A DNA stretch of 64,000 nucleotides from Eublepharis macularius. Taxonomy: Eukaryota > Chordata > Lepidosauria > Squamata > Eublepharidae. Positions within the stretch are counted from its first letter, which is position 1. The number at the start of each line of letters is the position of its first letter. The position numbers and the translations under genes are program-made. A model generated the notes under the pieces. It did no database searches, was not told where the DNA came from, and saw only the letters and a program-made list of their open reading frames with translations. Below are positions 46,111-63,421 of the stretch, in pieces. The stretch spans positions 173,267,681 to 173,331,680 of the forward strand of contig NC_072793.1 in NCBI RefSeq assembly GCF_028583425.1, written 5' to 3'.

Positions 46111-46114
46111 GTTC

Positions 46115-46295
46115 AATGGAAGGGTTAAAGGGAAGGACTCCTAATTCCTAGAGAGGCCTCCAGAGAGAAGGCCACGTGATTCGCCACAGTCACTTCCTGC
46201 TCCAGTGTCGCACGTGTGTGTTGTATTGAGAGCACCGTTGGCTGAAGGGGAGAAGCAGCAGCAGCAGCAGCAGCGGCGGAGTTTTTCAAAAGTAG
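46115..46295 (+). promoter_or_regulatory. promoter block and non-coding exon 1 of gene C
   Basis: 'gggttaaagggaaggactcc', 'taattcctagagaggcctcc', 'aaggccacgtgattcgccac' and 'agtcacttcctg' are matched by gene D (59826-59978) and the orphan block (58720-58892). The block holds an E-box (CACGTG) and an ETS-type CTTCCTG. The exon carries an uninterrupted CAG run of about seven units (46254-46274), then 'cggcgg', and ends at donor 'agtag|gtaagcaatc' (46295). The SCAN exon follows at 48514. Confidence 0.65.
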
Positions 46296-47029
46296 GTAAG
46301 CAATCAAATATTTCCCCTACCAAATGTCTCTTTGCTTCTGATGGCGGAACAGTCCAGTCCAGTCCAGTGGGGCGGCCGTGTTTGGGCTGCTCTAAAGATT
46401 CCTGCAGCATAGACCAACCGGAGTCTATAGTTTGGCAATCCTTTGCTAATCAGACTAACTCGAGGAGTCGATATTTAAAAGACTTTTCCTGCTATTTCCT
46501 GGAAGCCCCTCTTCTCTGGAGGGAGAGCTGAGTTCATTCCTAGATGCGTTCATTTCTCCTGCTGGCAAAATGGCTCCTTTTGGCGTTTGTTGCCGTTCTT
46601 CCCATAAGGCAGGCGTTGATGTGATGCAGGAGCGCTCCCACAGGACCCGCAGGGTCTTTCTTGCCTTTCTGGAAGAGAAAATTTGGATTTTTAGAGGCTC
46701 CTTCTCTTCACCCAGCTATGGTTTCGGAGGACACAATTCTGCTTACAGACTCAGCACTTTTTCCTGTCAACAAATTTTCTCTCTTCCGGGTGACTTCTGC
46801 AGCTTGGCATGCTTCGGTTGCTTTGGCTAATGTTCGGTGTCTGGAAATCCGTCTCTCCTCTTGCAATTAGGGACCCCTGGGACAATCTGATCACTTCTTA
46901 AGGAGTCTGCAAACTCTCCAAAATCACACGTCCAACTCCAGATTCTCAAATGAGCCACAAACTCTGAAAAATCTCTCCCTTCCTTTACTTTCTTGTGTGA
47001 CAAAGATAATTATTTATTTACCGATTTTT
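46296..47029. other. intron 1 of gene C, start
   Basis: The first 250 bases match intron 1 of gene D: 'agtctatagtttggcaatcc' against 'agtctgtagtttagcaatac', and 'ggaagcccctcttctctgga' against 'ggaagctcctcactgga'. Nothing coding was found. Confidence 0.5.
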
Positions 47030-47700
47030 TCTGCCATCTGTATTATGTAGAATAGCCACATAATCCATATGCCTAGCCTGAGCTACTTTGGTTAAGGCTC
47101 ATAAGTTTCCAGAGGCCCAGTTCTGGCTTGCCAGCCCTGGGAATGGAATGAGCAGGCTTAATTAATTAATTGCACCTGTAGCCTGTTGTCCAAAGCAAGG
47201 TATCCTTGGGTGGAACGGAGTATGGAAATGTACCCTGATTGGCTGACAGCCCTAGAAAAGATGGCTCCTCCCAGCAGCTCGTCTAGCTTTCTGGATCACA
47301 CTCCAACATGCAATCTGATAACATCCACATAGGAGAGACTTTGCTCCATGCCAGGCCCTACGATGACCAGAATGGCCTGGCATGGTTTTGGACTTTCTTT
47401 CTGTTTGTGTGTATGAGCAACCTGGAAGCTACTTCAGAGAATACAAGTTAGCAAGCTTTTCTATCTAGTCAGATCAGATGGTTTTAGCTTTTCTATCTAG
47501 TCAGATCAGATGGTTTTAGCTAAGCTTAGGCAAGCTGTTATTTTATTGCCGTTTGCTTTTTGCCTTATAGAGTGGTTCCTGCCCTGCAAATGCTCTTCTG
47601 AATTAAATAAACAACATATATTTAAGCCTGGTGTCTAGAGTTACTGATCACATGTGTGCAAGAGCTGCCAGAACAAACACAGAAACTGGGAAGTCTCAAC
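47030..47700 (+). mobile_element. possible LTR-like fossil in intron 1 of gene C
   Basis: The layout is LTR-like: 'gattggctgacag' (CCAAT reversed) about 47240, AATTAAATAAA at about 47601, and a GT-rich end with 'gtgtctagagttactgatca'. A 33-bp unit is duplicated at 47455-47522. Ends and target duplication were not found, so the call is weak. Confidence 0.3.
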
Positions 47701-48616
47701 AAATTAAATGTCTCGACCCTCCCGAGGGCTGCTAGGGGTCTTGAGTGGCTGTGCACTAGTGCTTGGGAACAGTAGCCGGGGGTTGAACCTTAAGACGGAT
47801 GGCTTTAAAAGCAAAGCATAATTAGACCCTATGAAATTAAAAGTTGTTAATGAAATCCAGCACTAATTATCTAGTGAGAGTATAAAATCATTGGTCCTTG
47901 AGCAGGTTAAAATGAATAACACTTTCCAGACTAAGAGCCCCCTATCAAGATAGTAGTCAAAGATTAATCAAAAGCCTCGTTTTGGCTTGTCATATAATGC
48001 TCCTCAAACATTTTTGCATATTTAGAAATGTATGAAAGAAATCAGCAGGTTGGGGCCCTGCAAGGTTCAAAATTAGGGCTCCTTCCTATTCTCTGGCTTC
48101 TCCACAAATCCACTGGCTTCCATAAATAAGTCAAGCTCTTGTCTGAATCTTCTCCAATTGTCTGTAGCAGGACTGGGACAATCCAGCACCTCTGGGGCTC
48201 TAAGTAGCGCCATCCTATTTCTTAGGGAATCTTTCCATTTTCACCCCCTTTTTGTGAATTGGCACCCCTTTCCTTGTCCCAGGCAGTATTCTCTGGTTGG
48301 TGAATGCTGCAGGATTCTTTTGTTTATAGTTGAGCAGTACTTTTATTAAGCAGAGGAGAGTCTTTCTGTTCACTGTATTGATGCTCCTCTTCCCTTGCTC
48401 TGTTCAGCTTCTTATTTACTTGATTCCAGCATGATCTTTCTGAAGTCAGAACTCCCCTCTTCAGCTGCAGATGCCATGTGTATCAGTCCAGAAAGTCAGT
48501 GTTGGCTTTGCAGCTGGTTAGAGGTCTGGCACTTGCCTTTCTGTTTACAGAAAATCTGGCAGAGAAGGAAGGTGATCCATTGGTCCGGGTGGAGGCTGTC
48601 TGGAGAGGAGGGAAGG

Positions 48617-54437
<5,821 letters not shown>

Positions 54438-54659
54438 AGTTACAAGTAGCTAGCCAAGAATGTGCTCCCTTATCAAGTGAAACCTGTAAATATGGGAAGC
54501 GGAACTGATTGGGAGCTTCTTTGAAAAGGCTCATTTGCCGTGCCCTCCTTGGTTAAGATATTTTTATGGACTCGTATCATTGCTTCCCCTTATCTGTATA
54601 TCAGTAATAATTGTATAGTTTTCTTTTGAGATAAATCATTTTAATTATGTGTATAGTTA

Positions 54660-54798
54660 TCCTACTATATAAAAGGCTAAGTGTATTCAAGACAACTCAT
54701 TTCCTATCCTAGTGCGCCACCAGAGGGTGCTGCTGCAGAGGGAAGCACAGATGAGGCAGCCAGACCTCCAGAGAGTGTGCTACGGTGGGAAGCCCAGG
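54660..54798 (+). mobile_element. Helitron-like 5' end
   Basis: 'TCCTACTATATAAAAGGCTA' starts at 54660, directly after an A. This fits the Helitron habit of starting with TC at an A^T insertion site and resembles known vertebrate Helitron ends (TCCTATATAATAAAAGG type). A matching 3' end (hairpin then CTRR) was not found, so the element is partial or the call is wrong. Confidence 0.5.
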
Positions 54799-55890
54799 CC
54801 AGGATCAGGCGAGGAGCAGGCAGCAATGCCTGCCTCCCATCTTCACCCAGCTGGAAGCCAGAGTGGAGCAGGTGGCAATACTTGTCCCCTACCTTCACCC
54901 AGCTGGGATCAGGAGTGGAGCAGTTGGCAACGTCCACCCCCTGCCTTCACTCAGCTGGGATCAGGAACAAAGCAGGTGGCAATGCCCACCCCCCCTTTAC
55001 CCAGCTGGGATCAGGAGCGGAGCAGGAGGCAATGCCTGCCCCCCATTCATCCAGCTGGGATCAGGAGTGGAGCAGGTGGCAATGCCCGGCCCCCCTTCAC
55101 CTAGCTGGGATGAGGAGCAGAGCAGGTGGCTGCCTTCACCAAGCTGGAATCAGGTGCAGAGCAGGTGGCAATGCCCACTCACCCTTTACACAGCTGGGAT
55201 CAGGCGAGGAGCAGGGGGCAATACCCATCCTCTGCCTTCACCCAGCTGGGATCAAGAGTGGAGTAGATGGCAATATCCACGACTGCCATCACCCAGGTGG
55301 GATCAGGGGCAGGGCAAGTGGAAATGTCCATCCCCTCTTCACCCAGTTCGGTTCAAGAGCAAAGCAGGTGGCATTGCCCACTCTCCTCTTCACCCGGTTG
55401 AGATCAGGAGTGGAGCAGTTGGCAGTGCCCACACCCCTCCATCACCCAGGTGGGATCAGGAGTGGAGCAGCTGGCAATGCCCACTTCCCTTCATCTGGCC
55501 TTGATCAGTCGTAGAGCAGAAGGAAATGCCTCTCTCCCCTTCACCCATCCAGGATAAGAGGTGGAGCAGGTGCCAATGCCCACACCCCTCACCCAGCCGG
55601 GATCAGGTGAGGAGCAGGTGACAATGTCTGCCCCTGGCCAGGATCAGGAGCGGAGCATGAAGCAATGCCCATCCCCCTTCACCCAGCCTGAATCAGGTGC
55701 ACAGCAGGAGGTAACGCCCACCCCCAACTTCACCCGGCAGAAATCAGTAGTGGATCAGGTGGCAATGGCCACCCCCTTGACAATACCCGCCCCCTTCACC
55801 CAGCTGGGATCAGGAAGCAGTGCCAACCCCCCTTCACCCGGCCAGAATCAGGCACAGAGCCAAAGGCAATGCCAGCCTGTTCAACCTGCT
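54799..55890. repeat. 51-bp minisatellite, about 20 units
   Basis: The core 'cacccagctgggatcaggag', 'tggagcaggtggcaatgccc' recurs about every 50-52 bases from 54799 to 55870. Most spacings I counted are 50-52 bases. Because 51 is a multiple of three and the unit lacks stops, long frames of up to 277 codons run across it. They show no conserved protein and I do not call them genes. The array joins the Helitron-like end on its left and the broken finger exon on its right. Confidence 0.85.
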
Positions 55891-55891
55891 G

Positions 55892-56978
<1,087 letters not shown>

Positions 56979-57569
56979 GCTGTGCCAGAATTGTATAGCT
57001 GTTGAATTGCCCTGTGCTATATTAAATTATTGGTTTAAAACCATGGGAATTTAATGTGTTATATCATTTGTCCTGCCCATTTACCACTTTTTTTTTGGAA
57101 GCATTCTTTTGTGTTTTGGAAACATTCCCTTTTGAAGAATGAAACCTTATCCACAAATTTATAATGTGATTTGAAGGGGGGGAATCTTGAAGTCAGTGTC
57201 TCTGGAGCTAAATGACTCTTCTAGTGTATTTTCCTGATCCCCTTTGCTGTCTAGGCAGCCACTACTAATAATTACCCTTACAAGGGGATTAGATATATTC
57301 ATAATCATTCTGGCTGTTAGCCTTTGATGAACCTAAGTGGAACCTCGTTATTCAGAAACAACATTTCTGTTGTTATGAGAGAAACTGAGGGAGTCTCTTA
57401 TAGACTGAGTTTACAGACTTCCTGACATGCTCTGACCACTGTATGAAACAGAATGCCAGCCTGGATGAACCACGGGTCTGATCCTATTTGACTGCTCTTT
57501 TGTTCTAGAAAACTGTAAATCCGTAACTAAACCTGGTAGGTAGTGAAGTTAGTACGTAGCTGCAAAATA

Positions 57570-57665
57570 AAACAGTAAAGAGTCAGTAGCACTTTTAAGA
57601 CTAACTGACTTTTTTGTAGCATAAGCTTTTGAGAACAACAGCTCTCTTCTTTAGATGTTTAGGCT
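57570..57665 (-). repeat. Penelope-type tail, minus strand
   Basis: 'gagtcagtagcacttttaag', 'ttttgtagcataagcttttg', 'agaacaacagctctcttctt' is the reverse of the 36110 tail family, including a stem of the hammerhead-like core. Confidence 0.6.
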
Positions 57666-57751
57666 TTGTGTGATCAAGAAACACAATAGAATCCAGCATG
57701 CCTTTAAATCATAGTAAACAAAGCATATGATCTTGCGTGATTTCAAATAAG

Positions 57752-57870
57752 AGCCCGTTTGGTGCAGTGGTTAAGAGTGGCAGGACTCTTATTTGGAGAA
57801 CTGGGTTTGATTCCACACTTCTCCACTTGAAGCCAGCTGGGTGACCTTGGGTCAGTCACAGCTCTCTCAT
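57752..57870 (+). repeat. SINE 5' half, plus strand
   Basis: 'tttggtgcagtggttaagag', 'ctgggtttgattccacactt' and 'ttgaagccagctgggtgacc' give the tRNA head and core start of the 32981 family. The copy stops after 'cagctctctca'. Confidence 0.8.
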
Positions 57871-58150
57871 AAATAAGTTTAGCCATTATTTCAATTTTCT
57901 GCAGACTCTGCCCTTAATTCCAATATGTTGCCCCCCCCCCGGCCCCTCTCTCAGTTCCTTCTAGAAGGTTCACTGTTTCACCTTTTCCTTCCATGGATGA
58001 TAATCTCCTGGCGTCTGTTAGTCACCTGTCGTCATAGTCTGACCTCCCATTGGTTAGGTTTATTTAGAGAATTTATGCACCATTTTTTCATTCCTGTTGA
58101 AAGCAAGATAGTGTCCACCCCACAAGCAGAGGGGCTGTGATATTGATCTT

Positions 58151-58719
58151 TAAAATCTTCTGAATTAGTGAATGTATTTGTATCCAAAACTTTTGGGCTT
58201 TATTTCACATTTCCAGCATAAATTTGAAATACCTTGGATGCATGTTCTGATGAAGTATATTTGACATCTGCTTGTCCAATTTATGTGGATACCTTCATCT
58301 TATGGAGCCCAAGGATGCGGACAGGATCCTTGGAGAGGATGTCACATAAGTTTTGATTTAAATCAAATAAAAAATAAATATTCATGCCAATTGTGTGTGT
58401 TCTTATGTAGTTCTCATACCCTTTGTAGAAAGTTCATCAGGTGGTCAGAATGAAATTACAGGATCTCTTTTACCTCTGACAGTCAATGTAGCCCAAGAAA
58501 TAACCAATTTATTACTTTTTGAATTGTGGATAAGAGGCAAAATTTAGCCTTTTAGTCTTGCTTGAGAAAATAACGAGCATGATCAAGATGTATTTTGAAA
58601 TTCACCTGTAGATTATCTCAATCGTTTTATCTAAAGCATAATCGTGTGTTAATTTTAGAAAGTTCTATCTCTATTTCTGACTATCACTTTATAAATAATG
58701 TCATGTTTGGAGAAGAAGG
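58151..58719. other. no gene recognised
   Basis: AT-rich spacer between the duplicated flank and the orphan promoter block. It has 'aaatcaaataaaaaataaat' at about 58360 and no coding signal. Confidence 0.4.
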
Positions 58720-58892
58720 TTAAATGGAAGGAGTCTCAATTCCTAGAGAGGCATCAAGAAAGAAGGCCATGCGACTTGCCACAGTCTCTTCCTGTTTAGA
58801 GGCCCTCTGTGGAAGAAGTTACCTTTAATTTTCCCATTTAAGTGAAGTTGGGGGAAGGAGAGACAAGGCAGCATGGAGGATTTTTTAAATAA
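58720..58892 (+). promoter_or_regulatory. orphan copy of the array promoter/exon 1 block
   Basis: 'ggttaaatggaaggagtctc', 'aattcctagagaggcatcaa', 'aaggccatgcgacttgccac' and 'agtctcttcctg' match gene C's block and, more loosely, gene D's. A donor 'aaataa|gtgagtaatc' closes it at 58892, close to gene D's 'aataa|gtaagcaata'. No SCAN exon follows before gene D's own block 1.1 kb on. It is either a leftover of a deleted gene copy or a second first exon for gene D. Confidence 0.6.
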
Positions 58893-59825
58893 GTGAGTAA
58901 TCTATAATAAATGAATCTGGCTGGCCATTTGTGACAGGCATAATTCATCCAAAAATAAAGCTGGAAGCCTCAAAATTGGCTACCAGGTTGACAGTGTGAG
59001 GTATAAGATATGGTGCCAAACATAAAGAATCAGGACATCTTGGCCTGCATAATCTCTGGACTCCTCCAATGTTTGTGCTGGAAGCGACCTTTGTTTCTGG
59101 CAGGCATAAATTTTAAAATTGGCGATTGGCTTCGGAATGATTGCGGGAATTGCAGTGCAAAACATGAAGGGCAATCAGGACCTCCTGGCCCAGATTATCT
59201 CTTGCCAGGCGGCCTTGGGCCAGTCACAGCCTACCTTACCTCACAGGTTTGTGAGGATAAAATGGGAGGACAGGAAAACAATGGAAGCCACTTTGTGTCC
59301 TCAATGAGAACGACTCACAGGCAGTTATAATAATAACAAAAGGATGTGTCTGTCCAGGTTATCAAACCCTTTGCTTTCCACGCTGGCAACTTTATGTAGG
59401 ATGCTCAAGAGCAGGAGAGAGATGAAAACTTTTATTTTAGTTCCTTTGGGGAATATACCTCATGAAGTATATGTTGCAGAAAGCAAGGAAAGTGTTGTTA
59501 AGGACAGAGCGTTCCCTCCTAATATCACAGATACGGCCAGCAATAAAGGGGAACAGTTGCTCATCCAAGCAGTGTTGAGGGACCAGAAAATGGTACTTCC
59601 CAACATACATAGAAGGATTGCTCTGCATTCAGAGACTCCACATAGATCCTTCCTTAGGGACAGGAATGAGAATAACTTGGCATGGGAAAGGGGGTCGAAT
59701 CCTCTCCTCTCTTTTCCTCACTTTGCAGTGAAATTGGAGTGATGCTCGGTGGGTTAACAGATGCAGCTCTCTGGGAGGCTGAAGACAGGAGCGAGTCCTT
59801 TGGATCTTCTGGAGAGAGTCAGTCT
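58893..59825. other. between promoter copies; SINE tail at 59180-59330
   Basis: 'ggccttgggccagtcacagc', 'cttacctcacaggtttgtga' and 'ggataaaatgggaggacagg' are the 3' half of a tRNA SINE. 59344-59742 holds a 132-codon open frame without a recognisable domain; I do not call it a gene. Confidence 0.45.
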
Positions 59826-59978
59826 AAGGGTTAAATGGAAGGAGTCTTATCTCATGTCCTAGAGAGGCGTCAACAAAGAAGACCATGTGACTTTTCACCT
59901 TTCCTTCCGGGTCTAGCGTTCCACATGGGTGGTGAGCTGCTGGTACCAGTGGCTGAAGGAGAGATTTGTGAAGAATAA
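59826..59978 (+). promoter_or_regulatory. promoter block and non-coding exon 1 of gene D
   Basis: 'agggttaaatggaaggagtc', 'tcctagagaggcgtcaacaa', 'gaccatgtgacttttcacc' and 'ctttccttccgg' align with gene C's block. CCATGTGA stands where gene C has CCACGTGA. The exon ends at donor 'aataa|gtaagcaata' (59978). The SCAN exon is at 61084. Unlike gene C there is no CAG run. Confidence 0.62.
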
Positions 59979-60649
59979 GTAAGCAATATAATATTTCTTC
60001 TGCAAAATACTGTCCTGCTTTTGACAGTGGAATAGGGCAGCTCCGTTGGGGGGGGAGGTCCAAAGATCCTTGCAGTTCTGACCACTCAGAGTCTGTAGTT
60101 TAGCAATACTTCGTTAATGTTATTAACCATTTATTCAAAGAGCTTCCCTGCTTGCTCTATGGAAGCTCCTCACTGGAGACATAGGTGAGGTTTTTTTTCC
60201 TGTAATGCAGTATGCGCTTTTTGCTGTTTTTATTTTATTTTTCTCCTGCCTCTCTAAGGAAACATAATAAATACCAATTTTGTAGATTTCTATTCATTAA
60301 AATCAGCATGAAAAACAGCCAGAGCATAAAAACTTAGATCCTTGAGCAACTTAAAATGAATATCAGTTTCCAGACCAAAAGCTCCTTATCAAGGATGGAT
60401 ACAAAGATCAACCTAATTTAAAAGGTACCTTCAAAAACGTTATTTTGTCTGTGGCATAATCTGGAATTCACAATGGGCTTAGACTGGAGTAACTCTCCTA
60501 AGGATTTCACTGTCAAAATGTTTCCATCCTGCATTTTAGTCTCTCTTTCCAACTTCACAGCTTCTTTGTGAATTGACACCCTGCTCCTGGTCCCATGTGG
60601 TTGGTGAATTCTGCAGGAATCTTTAGCTTATGGTTTAGCAAGGCTCTTA

Positions 60650-61030
60650 TTAATCAGAAGAGCAAGATTTGCATCCAATAGCGCCTTAAAGACCATCTAG
60701 ATTTCCAGGGTATGAGCTTTCTAGAGACCAACTACTGCAGACCAACACGGCTACCCACCTGAAACTATTAACCTTTTTTATAGTGCCATTCTACTTGTCT
60801 GGAATGGGAAGGTCAGAAAAAAATGATAATCTGGGCAGCCCCTAATCTTTTACACTCTGCGGGCTTCCCTGGCAGACATCAAACCACGGCTTGCTCTCTC
60901 CTGCTACTTATTCACTCATTTCAGTGTTCGTCTATTGTAGCCAAATAAAACAAAAGTCCAGAGGCACCTTAAAGACCAACAACCTTAATTCCATAATGAG
61001 TTTTCATGAGTCCGAGCTTACTTCTTCAGA
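60650..61030 (-). repeat. two retroelement tail fragments, mostly minus strand
   Basis: 60650-60770 holds 'gcatccaatagcgccttaaa', 'gatttccagggtatgagctt' and 'gcagaccaacacggctaccc'. 60945-61030 holds 'gtccagaggcaccttaaaga' and 'ccgagcttacttcttcagat'. Both are of the 9178 tail family. The second ends about 50 bases before gene D's SCAN acceptor. Confidence 0.6.
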
Positions 61031-61083
61031 TGCAGATGTTGTAAATATAAATCCGTCCCAAAAAATCAGTCTTGGCTTTGCAG

Positions 61084-61590
61084 GTCACAGAAATGGCAAT
61101 TTACAGACGAATCAAGCAGAGGAGGAAGGTAGGTAATCTGCTGGTCCAGGTGGAGGCTGTATGGAGAGGAAGGAGGATGAGGGGAGAGCCAGATGCAGCT
61201 TCCTCTGAAGCAAGAGAAGGCCCTGATGCCTCCAAGGCTGGGAGCAGAAGGGAGCTGTGGGAAGGAGCCATGCAGAAGCGCCTGGGAGCCGATGTCCTCC
61301 CTTCAGAGGTGCCGTGCCAGCAATTCAGGCAGTTCCGCTACCAGGAGGCCGAGGGACCCCGAGACGCATGCAGTCGACTCCATGCTCTTTGCTGCCAGTG
61401 GCTGAAGCCGGAAAGGCACAGCAAGAAGGAGATGCTGGACCTGGTGCTCCTGGAGCAGCTCCTGGCCGTCCTGCCCCCGGAGATGGAGCGCTGGGTGCGG
61501 GGGTGCGGGCCCGAGAGCAGCGCCCAGGCGGTGGCCCTGGCCGAGGGCTTCCTCCTGAGCCAGGCAGAGGCCAAGAATCAGGACCAGAAG
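61084..61590 (+). CDS. gene D SCAN exon (5' UTR part plus coding)
   Basis: The acceptor is 'ttggctttgcag' (to 61083) and the donor is 'cagaag|gtgagagg' (61591). Coding begins at ATG 61177 ('[19 protein letters not shown]'). SCAN landmarks: '[19 protein letters not shown]', '[19 protein letters not shown]' and '[19 protein letters not shown]'. Some core residues differ from A-C (EQLLA for EQFLA, ERWVRG for ESWVRE). These may affect dimer choice. Confidence 0.9.
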
Positions 61591-63421
61591 GTGAGAGGGG
61601 ATTCATCTGGGTAGTGTATGTGGCATTCAGGGTATGATAAATTCCCTTGAAATCCACATGGATTGCTCCAGCAATTTTAGAAACCCCTCCACCTGTTTTC
61701 CTTTTCTCATCAGTCTCCCCACTTCTGTTTCAGGTGCAGGAAAATGTTGTGCAGAAGCCTTACCATGGAGCAGCTTTTCCAGGTAAGGTCAAAAGATGGG
61801 CTGCTTTTACGCTTCCCCATGGGGAAGATGCTCTAGCCTGTGTCAGTTTAAATATCTTACAGAGTAATATCACAAAAGCACTTTTTCTGCTTTTTAAATA
61901 TATGTGACAGCTGTGAGAGATGCATATGCAGCAAAATAGAAGACAGAATCCTGTCCAGATGGGATTGAATGGATGAATAAATTGCATGAATATACATCTA
62001 TGGCTAATTAACTTCTTATATGCACAACAGACCGACACAGGAATACCGGGAAAAATGGAGAGATTTCTTTGAATATGTAGCTGGAAATTACGAAAAATTA
62101 AGAATAGTTAATATGGATATAGATCAATTATGAAATCAAGATTTTAAAAATGTTGTGTATAAAATGTGATGACTGAATATGGGCTGTTGATTATAAAATT
62201 TTGAGTGTAAATAATCAAGGAGAGGGAGAGGAGTAACATTGGCTGCTTCCACACACGTTGGATAATCCACTTTCAATACTCTTTAGTGAACATTTGAAAC
62301 TGATTTTCCATGTGTGGAACAAAAAATCCACTTCTAAAGGATTACGAAAGTGCATTGAAAGTGCATTATCCAACATGTGTGGAAACGGCCCATTATGAAA
62401 TTTAGCTGCGTCGTTATATATCTTGTTTATATTTTTTGTTGTAGCTTAAATCTATTATTCCATATTCAGTTTAAGCTTCTTTAGGCACTTAATCTTTTCT
62501 TTCTTCTTTTAAATAAAGTTATATATGGGAAAAACAAAACAATAAAATAAAAATTGGTTTAAACAAGCCTCTCTGCATCTGAACAAGCACCGATATCGGT
62601 ATCTTTTTCTTTGTTATTTATAGTTTGTCTTTTTCACTAGGATGCACTACAGTCAACAGGGTGGCACATCCAATAATCAGTGCAATAGGGTTAGGACTGT
62701 AAAAATATGGAACCGACCAGAAATCTGAAAACAGAACTGAAGCAAAACATGAGTATTAATACTGCATGTTAAAACAATGAAAAAATTGCATAGGAGGATC
62801 CCACTTACAGCAAAGATCTGGGGTTTAAGGATGCAAGGATAGTTGTGACAATGAGCCAAGAGAAGGAGAATCCTTTTTTTCCTCCCGTACTCAAGGAACT
62901 GAAACTCTTAATATTTGGAAAGTACAGAATACTTTTCAATTATCTGTTTATCCTTCCAGGCAGTACCTTGAAACCGGTGACACATTTTTTGGCATCTCTT
63001 TGTGATACACAAAAGGCAGCTTCTGTGCAGCCCAGTCAAGTAAGTGTGGAACTGCAGATCTTGTCCCTGGGTGCCTCCCCTCACCCCTCCCTAAGTGGGA
63101 GAGAATCTCTCTCTCCTTCTCTTGGCAGCTATCTGTGCTGCTCACTAGACAGGAAATGAAAAAGTCTGGTGGAGGTTTTGAATGTTGAAAGCAAACATCT
63201 AATCATAGTCCTTTTGGATTGCCCTGAGAAGGGACAGAGTTGAGACATTACACGTGAAGATAGCAAGGTTTCTTTTCCTTTTTGCCATTTTCAGGGTCCG
63301 GTGACCTTTGAGGAGGTGTCTGTGCACTTCACAGAGGAGGAGTGGGCCCTGCTGGATCCGGACCAAAAAACCCTTCACAAGGAAGTCATGGAGGACAATT
63401 GTCAGAATGTGGCCTCTCTGG
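61177..63421 (+). CDS. gene D: SCAN-KRAB zinc-finger gene, 3' end outside window
   Basis: Coding exons seen are 61177-61590 (SCAN), 61734-61782 (49 bases), 62960-63039 (80 bases) and 63295-63421 (KRAB A, 127 bases). They have the same lengths and phases as gene C apart from one extra codon in SCAN. The finger exon must lie beyond 64000, since none occurs in the last 579 bases. The SCAN exon is markedly GC-rich at its 3' end (61440-61570). Linkers read '[17 protein letters not shown]' and '[19 protein letters not shown]'. Duplication of gene C, or the reverse, is clear from promoter to KRAB. Confidence 0.85.
62241..62390. mobile_element. 150-bp palindromic MITE, second copy
   Basis: The left end is 'ggctgcttccacacacgttg' and the right end 'caacatgtgtggaaacggcc'. 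This is the 39757 element in the opposite orientation. Flanks 'catt' on both sides suggest a short target duplication. It lies in gene D's intron between the linker exons. Confidence 0.8.
63295..63421 (+). CDS. gene D KRAB A-box exon
   Basis: The exon is 127 bases long with acceptor 'gccattttcag' and donor 'tctg.g|gtaagg'. The A box is '[20 protein letters not shown]' then '[23 protein letters not shown]'. EEW is kept, and MLE is replaced by MED. Confidence 0.92.

Larger units (their letters stand above)
56979..58150 (+). repeat. duplicated 3' flank (copy of 41742-43580)
   Basis: Blocks in the same order as after gene B include 'aatccagcatgcctttaaat', 'aaacaaagcatatgatcttg', 'tgtttcacc' with 'tttccttccatggatgata', and 'agatagtgtccaccccacaa'. 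The LINE endonuclease fragment that follows in gene B's flank is missing here. It therefore inserted after the duplication, or was lost here. Confidence 0.75.

Noticed and set aside
47030-47700. Confident solo LTR in gene C's intron 1
   Set aside because: It has LTR-like signals but no defined ends or target duplication, so it is kept only as a low-confidence feature.
54681-55514. A 277-codon frame as a repetitive protein gene
   Set aside because: It is produced by a stop-free 51-base tandem unit, parallel frames are equally open, and there is no conserved domain.
59344-59742. 132-codon open frame upstream of gene D
   Set aside because: It has no recognisable domain, sits in repeat-rich DNA, and has no paralogue at the matching place before gene C.
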